62,078 bases of DNA, taken from Pseudomonadota bacterium. GTDB taxonomy: Bacteria > Pseudomonadota > Gammaproteobacteria > Burkholderiales > Rhodocyclaceae. Below, one piece after another: positions 17,121-25,055 of the stretch (within the stretch, counting starts at the first letter, position 1; every line of letters begins with the position of its first letter). The notes under the pieces are model-generated. The model worked only from the letters and a program-made list of their open reading frames with translations, searched no databases and was not told the DNA's origin. The position numbers and the translations under genes are program-made. Location of the stretch: NCBI GenBank assembly GCA_018262285.1, contig JAGTRX010000008.1:1-62078 (forward strand), read 5' to 3'.

Positions 17121-18806
17121 ATGAATTTCATTTCGCAAATCGGTCGGGCATTATTGACGCAAACCAACAGAACAGAGGTAGCGGATCGATCAGGTGCTGC
17201 TGCACACTTGCCAGCCGCAACAGGCGCCTCTACCGAAGGGGGGCGTTCCCGATCTGCCACTCATTCAGATGCCCTGCCGGCGCAAATTCCGCGGCCGGTT
17301 CCCGCGGCCATGCGGCAAAACGGTCAAATTGTCGGTAATCAGACCAAGCTCGCCGATCTGACGCGGGATTTTGGCGATGCGGCCGGTAAACGCCTGCGTC
17401 TGACCCCGCATGCCGACGGCACGCCGGAAATGCACATTCACCGCGAAGGGAAAATCAACAATCCCTTTACGGCGGGGGCCAAACACCAGGCAGCCTTTAA
17501 TTTCATGCTCGACACGGTGGCGCGTGAAGTTGGCGGCGACAGGGTGACTGCCGCGCGCATCCTTGGCGAAAACGGTTGTTCCCTGAAAGGCGGCGTGCCC
17601 TGTGATCGCCTGAAAGACATTCAGCAAGGCGTGGCGATTGCCAATATTCATCGTGCCCGGGCCGAGGCCTCGACGCCAACCAATGTGGCGGCGCGGGCAC
17701 AGGCGGCCGATCAGTTCCTGCAGGCCCGGCATGGCAATGGACTGGATGCACTGGTTCCTCCCGGCACTACGGCAAGAATGTCCGATACCGGAATGGGTGG
17801 CGCGCTCAAGGTGAAAAATGCCGAAGGGGCTCTGGTGGCTGTCATCAAGCCCGACGATGCCAAAAATCACGCCAAGGCACAATTCGTCGAGGCCATGGCG
17901 GCGCCGCTCCGGGCCGCTGGCGCCATGCTGGGTTTCCCAGCCAGCGAGCGGGTTACGCTGAGTCCGGCCCAGACTCAGGGGCTGAAGGACATCATTGGCG
18001 ATGCTGACCCCACCTCGGTCAACGATCGGGCCGGAAAAGCCAGACAGAATATCGATGACAACGGTCAGGTTACGCGCATGCAGCCCGCCAAGGGCAAGGA
18101 TTTGTCGAGCCTGCCTCTGGATGAACGAATCACGCTGATTAAATCAGGACAATTAGGGCGCGATCTGGGTTATGCCTCGGTGATGTGCCTGATGACCGGG
18201 TTGAGCGACCATTTGTCGCTGAACGGTTCGGACGAAAGCGGCACGGCACTGGTGAATATGGATAACTTTATCCAGGGCGAGGACGGCATGCTGCATGCCA
18301 TCGACCCCGGAGTGCAGGAGAGAAACGGCGTACACGGCGCCAAGCCGGGTGAAATCACCAGTACGATCGGCAATATAAGGGCCATGCTGGAAGCCGCCAA
18401 CAATGCAGGCTCTCTGGAAGAATTCGCCGATAACATCATCCAGCAAACCAAGTTCAACAATTCCTCGAATGTGCTGGGCGCCATTATCAGCGATATTCTC
18501 TTTACGCCGGGCAAACAGGGTTTCTTCAAAACGCAGGGCGAAATCGACCAGCTCAGCCAGGAGGACAAGCGAAATCTGGTGCTGGGGATGATGCAGGGTA
18601 TGGTCAAGGGGCTGGAATTCGCCCAGGCGCATGGCAATGCCATCGGGGCAGGCTATGCAGGAGTGGCGACCGGCGGGCTGCAGCACCACTTCGGCGACAA
18701 TCCTCAGGCCTATTTCACCGATCTGGCCGGCGGATTCCAGACAGCGGTTCGGGGTGCCCTGGCGCAGAAAGACGCTTTTGAAGCCAAGTTGGGAGAAATC
18801 GCATGA
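17121..18806 (+). CDS. putative T3SS effector with a lipid-kinase-like (PI3/4K-fold) core
   Basis: A 561-residue protein; the ATG at 17121 is preferred because a longer start overlaps the promoter box. Residues 1-75 are Ser/Thr/Ala-rich, typical of an effector N-terminus. Residues about 220-420 show an order of motifs like atypical PI3/4-kinase folds: a strand with a Lys (GALVAVIKPDDAK, about 240), a helix RDLGYASVMCLMTGLSDHLSLNG (DHxxxxN, about 360) and MLHAIDPGV (about 394), as in the catalytic and DFG-like loops. The C-terminus is helical. A chaperone overlaps its end by four bases. Kinase activity is inference; I would want a structure match. Confidence 0.68.
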   Translation: MNFISQIGRALLTQTNRTEVADRSGAAAHLPAATGASTEGGRSRSATHSDALPAQIPRPVPAAMRQNGQIVGNQTKLADLTRDFGDAAGKRLRLTPHADGTPEMHIHREGKINNPFTAGAKHQAAFNFMLDTVAREVGGDRVTAARILGENGCSLKGGVPCDRLKDIQQGVAIANIHRARAEASTPTNVAARAQAADQFLQARHGNGLDALVPPGTTARMSDTGMGGALKVKNAEGALVAVIKPDDAKNHAKAQFVEAMAAPLRAAGAMLGFPASERVTLSPAQTQGLKDIIGDADPTSVNDRAGKARQNIDDNGQVTRMQPAKGKDLSSLPLDERITLIKSGQLGRDLGYASVMCLMTGLSDHLSLNGSDESGTALVNMDNFIQGEDGMLHAIDPGVQERNGVHGAKPGEITSTIGNIRAMLEAANNAGSLEEFADNIIQQTKFNNSSNVLGAIISDILFTPGKQGFFKTQGEIDQLSQEDKRNLVLGMMQGMVKGLEFAQAHGNAIGAGYAGVATGGLQHHFGDNPQAYFTDLAGGFQTAVRGALAQKDAFEAKLGEIA

Positions 18807-19276
18807 GTTCCCTTGCAAATGAATGGATCGAACGGCTTGGTCAGGAACTTGGGCTGGGGCATCTGGAATTCGCTGCGCGCGGCATTGTCGAGGTGAGATT
18901 CGAAGGCGATATCGCGGTCACCATCGAGCGTTCGCCAGCCGGTGATGTCCTTTTGTTGCACATGGCACTGGGCCGGGTCGGCGCCGATGCGCTGGCGCAG
19001 GGTGCACTCTTTGAAGAGTTGCTGCGGATGAACCATGCTGGCAACAACCCGTTGGGAATGATTCTGGCGATTGACGAGAGCGATGGCGAACTGGTGCTTT
19101 CGCATGGTGTGGCCGCGCTGGAGCCCGCCCAATACGAGGATCTGGTGGCGGGTGTGCAGCAATTGATCGTAAGGGCGCAAGCCGTGCAGGCCCTGCTCGA
19201 TCAGACGCCAGTAGGGAATGAAGCACCGCCTCCGGCAAGCAGCGAAGTGCTGTTTCACCCGAATATGCTGGCCTGA
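18803..19276 (+). CDS. class-I T3SS chaperone (CesT type)
   Basis: A 157-residue protein whose ATG overlaps the effector stop by four bases, so the two are co-translated. The CesT layout is clear: N-terminal helix (NEWIERLGQELGLGHLEF), strands (IVEVRFEGDIAVTIERS, VLLLHMALGRV), dimer helix (GALFEELLRMNHAGN), strands (MILAIDESDGELVLSHGVA) and a C-terminal helix (YEDLVAGVQQLIVRAQAVQALL). The likely client is the preceding kinase-like effector. Confidence 0.82.
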   Translation: MSSLANEWIERLGQELGLGHLEFAARGIVEVRFEGDIAVTIERSPAGDVLLLHMALGRVGADALAQGALFEELLRMNHAGNNPLGMILAIDESDGELVLSHGVAALEPAQYEDLVAGVQQLIVRAQAVQALLDQTPVGNEAPPPASSEVLFHPNMLA

Positions 19277-19287
19277 GGGGAAGAGAC

Positions 19288-19728
19288 ATGAAAGTTTTCG
19301 AAGTCATCAAGGATTATTGTTTCCAGCAAGGCTTGCCGACACCGGAACAGGAACAAGGCGTCATCGTCGAAATGTTGCTCAGTGCCCAGCCAGTGGCGCT
19401 GGAGTATTTGCCGGAAGCGCAGGCGCTTTTTTTACGGGCGCCACTGGCGATTGCTGATTTGCAACAGGCCGATTTGGCCGCCCTTTACCATCGCCTGCTT
19501 GCGGCCAATTTGCTCGGTAGCCAGTTCAACGGCGCCTGGTTTGCCATCAATGACGAGGACGAAAGCATCGAGTTGCAACTGCGACTCGACGAGGCGCTGG
19601 TCAGTTCGCCGGACGTCATCGACAAAGCCGTGGCACAGCTCTATGGTGGGATTTGCAAGGCTGCCGAAACGCTGCAGACCAAGGGTTCTGAAACCGGTGC
19701 AGTGCCACAGGGCTTGCTGAAAGCCTAG
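19288..19728 (+). CDS. second T3SS chaperone-like protein
   Basis: A 146-residue acidic protein following 11 bases after the previous chaperone, with a GAGGGGAAG ribosome-binding site. It keeps the CesT pattern (LAALYHRLLAANLLGSQFNG, then WFAINDEDESIELQLRLDE, then a C-terminal helix) but its N-terminal third (MKVFEVIKDYCFQQGL) is more divergent than in the others. It may pair with the neighbouring chaperone as a heterodimer, or serve another substrate. It leads into the PP2C gene. Confidence 0.68.
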   Translation: MKVFEVIKDYCFQQGLPTPEQEQGVIVEMLLSAQPVALEYLPEAQALFLRAPLAIADLQQADLAALYHRLLAANLLGSQFNGAWFAINDEDESIELQLRLDEALVSSPDVIDKAVAQLYGGICKAAETLQTKGSETGAVPQGLLKA

Positions 19729-19741
19729 AAAAGGTTGATTC

Positions 19742-21361
19742 TTGCCAGCGCTGCCATTGGAAGAAGGGCCTGTCGCGTCGATGAAGAGCAGATTCAAGTA
19801 TCACAGCCTGACCTTGCAGGCGATGCCGGGAGCCGTTGAAGAGGCTGCTCGCTGGCTGGAAGAGCTTTCAGAACAGCAGGGCCTGATTGGGGACAAACGG
19901 CTCAGTCTCAATCGCTGCGTCCAAGAATTGATATCCAGCATCCGCATCCACGCCTTTGGCGGTGGAGCGGGCGAGATCAGTCTGGGGGTTCTGCTGGATC
20001 AGGATTCGGTGGCACTGACACTGGTCGATGCGGGCCGGCCTTTTGATCCACTGTTGGATTCGCCATCCCTCCTGCAACTTGCCGATCAATTCCTGTATGA
20101 GCGTGTCGGCGAGAAAAATCGGATGATTGTCCGCATCGGTTGCCAGTCTGCGCCCTGTTCAGCTGATTTTGTTTCACTGGCGGCGCTCTTTGGCGATGTG
20201 TCTTGCAGCAATCTGGCTCCCATTTTTGCTTGCTGTGAGGTGCGCGACGCTGCCGTCGGGGAAATGATTTTTGAGGCGGGTGAATACTACAACTGCGTGT
20301 TGGTCGTTATGGATGGCCGCCTGGAAGTGCGGCTCGATGGCCCCGATTCCAACAACTGTATCGAACTCGGAGCCGGCGAATGTGTTGGCGAATTGTCGGT
20401 GGCGGATGGCAAACCGGCCTCGGCGTGGATTGGCGCTGCTGTGCCGACAAGGTTACTGGTCGTTCCTGAGCCGGTTTTCCTGGGGTCTGTATTAGGGGTG
20501 CCGGCGATTGCCCGCAACCTGATTGTCCTGCTGTCCGAACGTATGCGTCGGAGTAATGACCAGATGATTGCCCGCATGCGCGAAATGCTGGAATTTGAAT
20601 CGATGAAGCGCGAACTCAATGTGGCGCGACAGATTCAAACCGGCATGCTGCCTGCCGCGCCGCTGTTTGCAAATATTCCAGGGATAGAAGGGCGCGGTTT
20701 CATGCGGGCGGCACAACAGGTCGGTGGCGATTTTTACGATGCCTTTCAAGTGTCGGATGGTCGTTTCTTTGTGACCATCGGCGATGTGTGCAACAAGGGA
20801 ACTTCGGCCGCCTTGTACATGATGCGAACGCTTACGATCCTGCGTAACGAAGCCATGCATCCTTTTGCGGATATCGATGAACATCTGGCCCGAGTGGCCT
20901 CGCGCACCAATGACCTTCTCAATCAGGCCAATGAAGCGCAACAGTTCGTCACCGTCTTTCTCGCCATCATCGATCTGCAAGAGGGGCGCCTGCACTACGT
21001 CAATGCCGGTCACAACCCGCCGGTGTTGCGTCTGCCCGATGTCGCGCCAGTTTATCTTAAAGGTGTTCGCAGCCCGCTCTTCGGGCTGATGTCAGACCTT
21101 GATTACAAAGCCAACCGTTGTGAATTTCCGGCAGGGTGCTTGTTGCTGCTCTACACAGATGGCGTGACCGAGGCAGTGTCGGCCAGCGGCGCCATGTTTG
21201 GCGAGGCGGCCTTGTTGGAAAAGCTGGGGGATACAAATTTGGAAGTTGAAGCTTGTATCGATCAAGTTGTTTCTGCCGTCGATGATTTTGTAGGCGAGTA
21301 TTCACAATCCGACGACATTACCTTGCTGGCGCTTGGCCGACCGAAGGTGTTGCATGCCTGA
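19742..21361 (+). CDS. SpoIIE/RsbU-type PP2C phosphatase with cyclic-nucleotide-binding and degenerate HATPase domains (BtrU-like)
   Basis: A 539-residue regulator in three parts. Residues about 15-140 resemble an RsbW-like HATPase (VQELISSIRIHAFGGGAGEI, LVDAGRPFDPL) but lack the catalytic Asn and the G2 glycines. Residues about 155-270 look like a cyclic-nucleotide-binding domain (GEYYNCVLVVMDGRLEVR, GECVGELSV). Residues about 310-535 are a complete SpoIIE-type PP2C: GGDFYDAF, IGDVCNKGTSAAL, YTDGVTEA and SDDITLLAL hold the metal-binding Asp residues. It should dephosphorylate a STAS protein, as BtrU does in Bordetella. The TTG at 19742 has AAGG seven bases upstream; an ATG at 19781 is the alternative. 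Confidence 0.82.
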   Translation: MPALPLEEGPVASMKSRFKYHSLTLQAMPGAVEEAARWLEELSEQQGLIGDKRLSLNRCVQELISSIRIHAFGGGAGEISLGVLLDQDSVALTLVDAGRPFDPLLDSPSLLQLADQFLYERVGEKNRMIVRIGCQSAPCSADFVSLAALFGDVSCSNLAPIFACCEVRDAAVGEMIFEAGEYYNCVLVVMDGRLEVRLDGPDSNNCIELGAGECVGELSVADGKPASAWIGAAVPTRLLVVPEPVFLGSVLGVPAIARNLIVLLSERMRRSNDQMIARMREMLEFESMKRELNVARQIQTGMLPAAPLFANIPGIEGRGFMRAAQQVGGDFYDAFQVSDGRFFVTIGDVCNKGTSAALYMMRTLTILRNEAMHPFADIDEHLARVASRTNDLLNQANEAQQFVTVFLAIIDLQEGRLHYVNAGHNPPVLRLPDVAPVYLKGVRSPLFGLMSDLDYKANRCEFPAGCLLLLYTDGVTEAVSASGAMFGEAALLEKLGDTNLEVEACIDQVVSAVDDFVGEYSQSDDITLLALGRPKVLHA

Positions 21362-21797
21362 CGATCCGACTATTTTTTCGCGCCACCTGCGGAGCAGCGC
21401 CATGGAAATTTCAGACATGGTCGATGCGCTCGAAGTTTGGGAAAAGAACCAGAGGATTGATGCCAGAACCTTCCGATATGTTGGCTTGATGCTCGATGAG
21501 TTGATCGCCAATATTGCGGGGCATGCCTATGGCGGTCGGGAAGACGGTCGCATCGAAATTTCGGCTTCGTTCGACGGTACTAGCGTCCGGGTTCTGTTGC
21601 GCGACTATGGGCCGGCTTTCGATCCGACTGCCGCCGACTGCCCGGTTGACGTCGAAACCAGCGTGGATGAGCGCGATTTCGGAGGGCTCGGCGTACACTT
21701 CATCCGACGCGTTGCCGATTATCTGAGTTACCGCCGTGATGGCGATGCCAACGAAATTGTTTTCGGCAAGGCGATTTCGGCGGACAATCCTGGATGA
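21354..21797 (+). CDS. RsbW-like serine kinase/anti-sigma factor (BtrW-like)
   Basis: A 147-residue GHKL protein whose ATG overlaps the phosphatase stop by eight bases. The ATP-binding motifs are intact: N-box LDELIANIAGHAYGG with the catalytic Glu and Asn, G1 DYGPAFDP, and G2 GGLGVHFIRRVADYLSY. It ends with a strand EIVFGKAI. Such proteins phosphorylate a STAS antagonist and, in some systems, sequester a sigma factor. Together with the phosphatase and the STAS protein at 24706 it completes a partner-switching set like Bordetella BtrU/BtrW/BtrV. Confidence 0.82.
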   Translation: MPDDPTIFSRHLRSSAMEISDMVDALEVWEKNQRIDARTFRYVGLMLDELIANIAGHAYGGREDGRIEISASFDGTSVRVLLRDYGPAFDPTAADCPVDVETSVDERDFGGLGVHFIRRVADYLSYRRDGDANEIVFGKAISADNPG

Positions 21798-21818
21798 CCA
21801 GAAATCGGATGAAATGAA

Positions 21819-22301
21819 ATGGATAATATTTGTGATGTGGCGCTTGGCGAGTTGGGCGCCAAGATCGGCATCCCGTCCTTGAAGTTTGATTCAGCAGGCT
21901 GCTGTCAATTGGCGTTTGACAGTCGCTGGCTGGTGACGATGATTCATGCGCCGGCTGTACAGCGTCTGGTGTTGTCCTGTCTTTTGTCCTCCAGCGATGG
22001 CCTGAATAATGCGCGTACCCTGGTGAGCATGTTGCGCGCCAATTTTCTGGGATCGGGATGTGCTGGCGGCAGTCTTGGGGTGTCACCCGATGGCAAGCCC
22101 TGTTTGCAGTACCAGCTGGCTTATGCCGAACTAGGTGAGCAAGTGCTTCTGGCGCGCATCGAAAGCCTGCTGGATCAGGCGGAACTCTGGTCAGAGCGTT
22201 TGCAGCGTGGTGAAAGCGATTCCGCACCCGGTGCAGAGAAAACCAAGCATGGCCTGATCGACGGCGGACTTGCGCCTAGCTGGATGTTGGGTCGCGTATA
22301 G
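21819..22301 (+). CDS. class-I T3SS chaperone (CesT type)
   Basis: A 160-residue protein with the chaperone layout: helix (ALGELGAKIGIPSL), strands (CCQLAFDSRWLVTMIHA, RLVLSCLL), dimer helix (RTLVSMLRANFLGSG), strand (GVSPDGKPCLQYQLA) and a C-terminal helix (ARIESLLDQAELWSERLQRGE). It is 22 bases after the RsbW-like gene and ends that operon. No adjacent effector is obvious, so its client may be encoded elsewhere. Confidence 0.75.
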   Translation: MDNICDVALGELGAKIGIPSLKFDSAGCCQLAFDSRWLVTMIHAPAVQRLVLSCLLSSSDGLNNARTLVSMLRANFLGSGCAGGSLGVSPDGKPCLQYQLAYAELGEQVLLARIESLLDQAELWSERLQRGESDSAPGAEKTKHGLIDGGLAPSWMLGRV

Positions 22302-22332
22302 CTGCTGTGCACGAAAAACTGATGACATGCTT

Positions 22333-22357
22333 GGAACTAAGATTGCTTACTTGTTAC
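22333..22357 (+). promoter_or_regulatory. HrpL-type promoter box 2 (GGAACT-N14-GTTACCAA)
   Basis: GGAACT at 22333-22338 and GTTAC at 22353-22357 with 14 bases between. It lies 33 bases before the GTG of the 139-residue gene. Same spacing and core as the other five boxes. Confidence 0.75.
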
Positions 22358-22390
22358 CAAAGTAAGTAATCGGACGAAATTTTTGCCACT

Positions 22391-22810
22391 GTGACCATCG
22401 CCAATATCCCATCTTCACCGCAATCGCTGCCCACTCTGGGAATAGATGATTTTCGCCGTAGCGCCGAGCTTGGCGAGGAAGTGCGTGTACAAGTGGATGG
22501 TGAGCAGTTCAAGCTGATTGCCAGCGGACAAACGCCTTCGGCGCGCAGCGTCGCCTGGGTTGAAAGCGAAGGTTCAAATGCGACAGGGATGTTCGTCACT
22601 GCGCTTGAAAGTTCGTTTGGTGGGCGATTATCCAAGGTGATCGCCGATGAACTTGGGCTGCAACCAACAACGGGGAAGCCCCTGTCGTCGCGGGTGGTCA
22701 TACAAGCGCTGGATATGGCTGAAACTGCCAGTGGCGCATTGGTCGGGGTTCAATTCGCCGAACAGTTGACCCAATCTATCTCGAGCGGAAAATCCATTGG
22801 GAAGGACTGA
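22391..22810 (+). CDS. small hypothetical protein under a T3SS promoter box
   Basis: A 139-residue protein starting at a GTG; the ribosome-binding site is weak, but the promoter box 33 bases upstream and the intact frame support it. The N-terminus is polar (IPSSPQSLPTLGIDDFRRS). The middle has two strand-rich parts (EEVRVQVDGEQFKLIAS, MFVTALESSFGG), and the C-terminus is helical and Ser-rich. No signal peptide, membrane segment or known domain is seen. It is convergent with the needle gene. It may be a secreted protein or a regulator of the system; the box makes it a real member of the regulon. Confidence 0.62.
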   Translation: MTIANIPSSPQSLPTLGIDDFRRSAELGEEVRVQVDGEQFKLIASGQTPSARSVAWVESEGSNATGMFVTALESSFGGRLSKVIADELGLQPTTGKPLSSRVVIQALDMAETASGALVGVQFAEQLTQSISSGKSIGKD

Positions 22811-22833
22811 GTCAGAGTTGGCCTAAAAGAGTA

Positions 22834-23064
22834 TCAGCCGGATTTCTGGATGATGCCTTTCATGGTGTCGCTGAGTTGCTTCACGACGGTGCTCTGGATT
22901 TCGTTCATCATGGTCCACTTGGAGACTTCCTGTTGCAGTAACAGAAGGTCGGTGGGGGAAACCGTGGCCGGATCCAGACTGGCAATCCTGGTTTTCAGAG
23001 TGTTTTCAGCATTGCTGACGACTGTGGCAATACTGGCATTTACGCTATCAAATGACATTCCCAT
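22834..23064 (-). CDS. sctF: T3SS needle filament protein SctF
   Basis: A 76-residue helical hairpin protein of needle size (YscF is 87, PrgI 80). The C-terminal helix EIQSTVVKQLSDTMKGIIQ resembles the conserved end of PrgI/MxiH/YscF, and the first part (DSVNASIATVVSNAENTLKTRI) gives the second helix, with a P-S/T-D turn region between. It polymerises into the extracellular needle. A GGGAG ribosome-binding site precedes the ATG. It is third in the sctD-yscE-like-sctF unit, as in the Yersinia yscD-E-F order. Confidence 0.88.
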   Translation of the reverse strand: MGMSFDSVNASIATVVSNAENTLKTRIASLDPATVSPTDLLLLQQEVSKWTMMNEIQSTVVKQLSDTMKGIIQKSG

Positions 23065-23118
23065 GACAATCTCCCGTCTATCAAACTAGTAAACCCCTAT
23101 TGGGCAATTTTACCCATA

Positions 23119-23340
23119 TCAAAGAGAACCCTGCGGCGCTCCAATTCGTGCATTCTGTAAAACTTCCTGCGCTGCACTGACAGCATCTGCAGCAGCCTGC
23201 CAGTCGGCATAGTCCTTACGCGGCACGCCGGCCTGGAGTTGAGTACGCAGGCGCAGTCCAACCCCGTCCAATTGCTGCAGGAGTGATTGGCGTAAAGTTT
23301 CGCCGGTGGGCAGCGCCAGTTGTTCTTCAAGTTCGGTCAT
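23119..23340 (-). CDS. YscE-like co-chaperone of the needle protein
   Basis: A 73-residue helical protein starting 13 bases after the sctD stop and ending 54 bases before the needle gene; longer starts overlap sctD and are less likely. The N-terminal helix is MTELEEQLALPTGETLRQSL, and the C-terminal helix WQAAADAVSAAQEVLQNA. The size and place match Yersinia yscE (66 residues), which together with YscG keeps YscF unpolymerised in the cytoplasm. Sequence similarity is too low to claim by eye, so the assignment rests on synteny. Confidence 0.6.
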   Translation of the reverse strand: MTELEEQLALPTGETLRQSLLQQLDGVGLRLRTQLQAGVPRKDYADWQAAADAVSAAQEVLQNARIGAPQGSL

Positions 23341-23353
23341 GTGCACTTCAGCC

Positions 23354-24646
23354 TCACTGTCGCCTGATAATAACCCGACGCGGTCCGTCAAAAACGATAC
23401 TTTCGGGGTTGATCTCAACAAGTTGCCAGCCATCTACGCTGCCACCTGGCAATATCTTACGCCCATCGGCAAGCACGACAAAAGAAGTTTTCCCGCTGAT
23501 TATCGCCTCTACCTGCAAAGGGAGGTTGATCTGCTCGGCGTCGGCCGTAAGGGCGATTTTGAGCCATTTCCCATGGCGTTTCTCGGTCTGTAACTGCCAT
23601 TCTTCCCACTGAGAGGCTTGATCTACGGGAATTTTTGCAGCGACCAGTAAAACATCATCTTCCCAGTGACTCTGGATCTCCAGGGCATTTTTTTCGCGCA
23701 GCTCCGACAGGATCGTTTCGGCAAAGGCCGATTTTGTCACCATCGCGTTTTCAAAACCGCTGGCCGCCGGAAATTCAATGGTGAGGGCGCGTAACAGAGC
23801 TGCGCGTTCGGGTTCGCTGGCGACCAGCCCCTTGATTTTGAAGTGACCCGCGCCAAGAGATTCTGCGCTCAGTGTTTTGCCGTAGGTAGCAAGAAATTCG
23901 CGGACGGAACGGTTCAGTTCTTGCTCCGGGGTGACTTTAAGTTGCGGGCGAGGATTGATTTTTGACAGTGCTATGGCGAGTTTTTCGTAATCTTCATCGC
24001 TCAATGTGGCGCGAACGGAGATAGTGCCATCGGCTTTGCGCTCGACTTGTGTTTGTTTGGTCAGGTTCAACTTTTCGATCACCGCAAGAACCTGAGCCTG
24101 TGTCGAAGGATGATTTGTGGCGGAAGCCGGTGCCGGTGTCGGCTCTTCGTTATGCAGCAGGAAGATCAGGATGGCTGTCAGTACCACTACAAAAATCAGG
24201 CCGGGCCAAAGATAAAGGCCGTATCGTCGATTTGTTGCGGCGGGTGTCACTTTGCTGGTCATTTCCGGAAGAATAGGGGATTCAACGAGTTCGTCGTCGT
24301 TTTCAGTTTCCTCGTAGGGCAATACCGGCAGTACGACCCAGTCCGGTTCTTGCCAGGGTGCATCGGCCGCTTCCACAGCGATGATCGCCGCCCCGATCTC
24401 GACACCGAAGTTTTTTTCGAAGTGCATACCCTCGGGCGCAATCCCCGCGTCTGCTGACAAAGGGTAAAGTTTGCACTCGTCTTCGAAACGCAGTTCGGCG
24501 TGCCGACCAGCAATGCCGTCGTCGGCAAGTATGAAGTCACACGCCGGATCGGAGCCCAACACATAAGAACCTGGCGCCAAGGCAACACGAGCGCCGGCAT
24601 GGATGCCGGTGTAAACGCGAAGCTCGAGATTGGAATTTTGCGTCAT
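23354..24646 (-). CDS. sctD: T3SS inner-membrane ring protein SctD
   Basis: A 430-residue bitopic protein. Residues 1-110 form an FHA-like cytoplasmic domain (LELRVYTGIHAGARVALAPG, VLGSDPACDFILADDGIAGR). One transmembrane helix lies at about 150-170 (LIFVVVLTAILIFLL). The periplasmic part has repeated ring-building (BON-like) domains, for example LAVIEKLNLTKQTQVERKAD. It forms the outer of the two inner-membrane rings and docks to SctC. I start at the ATG at 24646; a TTG or ATG upstream would reach into the divergent STAS promoter region. Confidence 0.88.
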   Translation of the reverse strand: MTQNSNLELRVYTGIHAGARVALAPGSYVLGSDPACDFILADDGIAGRHAELRFEDECKLYPLSADAGIAPEGMHFEKNFGVEIGAAIIAVEAADAPWQEPDWVVLPVLPYEETENDDELVESPILPEMTSKVTPAATNRRYGLYLWPGLIFVVVLTAILIFLLHNEEPTPAPASATNHPSTQAQVLAVIEKLNLTKQTQVERKADGTISVRATLSDEDYEKLAIALSKINPRPQLKVTPEQELNRSVREFLATYGKTLSAESLGAGHFKIKGLVASEPERAALLRALTIEFPAASGFENAMVTKSAFAETILSELREKNALEIQSHWEDDVLLVAAKIPVDQASQWEEWQLQTEKRHGKWLKIALTADAEQINLPLQVEAIISGKTSFVVLADGRKILPGGSVDGWQLVEINPESIVFDGPRRVIIRRQ

Positions 24647-24705
24647 TGCCCCAATCTGCCCGTACAATATCCAGACTTGTCGGCCATCTGATAACAAACA
24701 CATCC

Positions 24706-25038
24706 ATGAGACTTGAATACGAAACCATCGGCGATGTTCTGGTTCTGCGACCGGTCGGACGCCTGGATAGCATCAGTTCCCCGGAGATTGAGCGGGTGCT
24801 GACGGAACATTTGAAAAACGGCACCAAACGTCTTGTCTTCGACTTTGGCGATCTGGATTTCATCAGTTCTGCCGGTTTGCGCGTCGTATTGTTGGCCGGC
24901 AAACAACTGCGGCCGGTACAGGGCAAGATGGTACTGGTTGGCATGCGTGACGTCGTCAGGGAGGTCATCGAGATGAGTGGCTTTCTCAATCTTTTTGCCG
25001 TGGCCGACTCGCTCGAAGCGGGCATGGCGCAAGTCTGA
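24706..25038 (+). CDS. STAS-domain anti-anti-sigma factor (BtrV-like)
   Basis: A 110-residue single-domain STAS protein. The strand-helix core starts LEYETIGDVLVLRPVGRLDS; the phosphoacceptor loop is DLDFISSAGLRVVLLAG, with the second Ser as the expected phosphorylated residue, matching SpoIIAA (DSSGLGV). It should be phosphorylated by the RsbW-like kinase and dephosphorylated by the PP2C of this locus. It is divergent from sctD with 59 bases between them, and convergent with sctV. Confidence 0.85.
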   Translation: MRLEYETIGDVLVLRPVGRLDSISSPEIERVLTEHLKNGTKRLVFDFGDLDFISSAGLRVVLLAGKQLRPVQGKMVLVGMRDVVREVIEMSGFLNLFAVADSLEAGMAQV

Positions 25039-25055
25039 CGCTTTGGCGTATTGCA

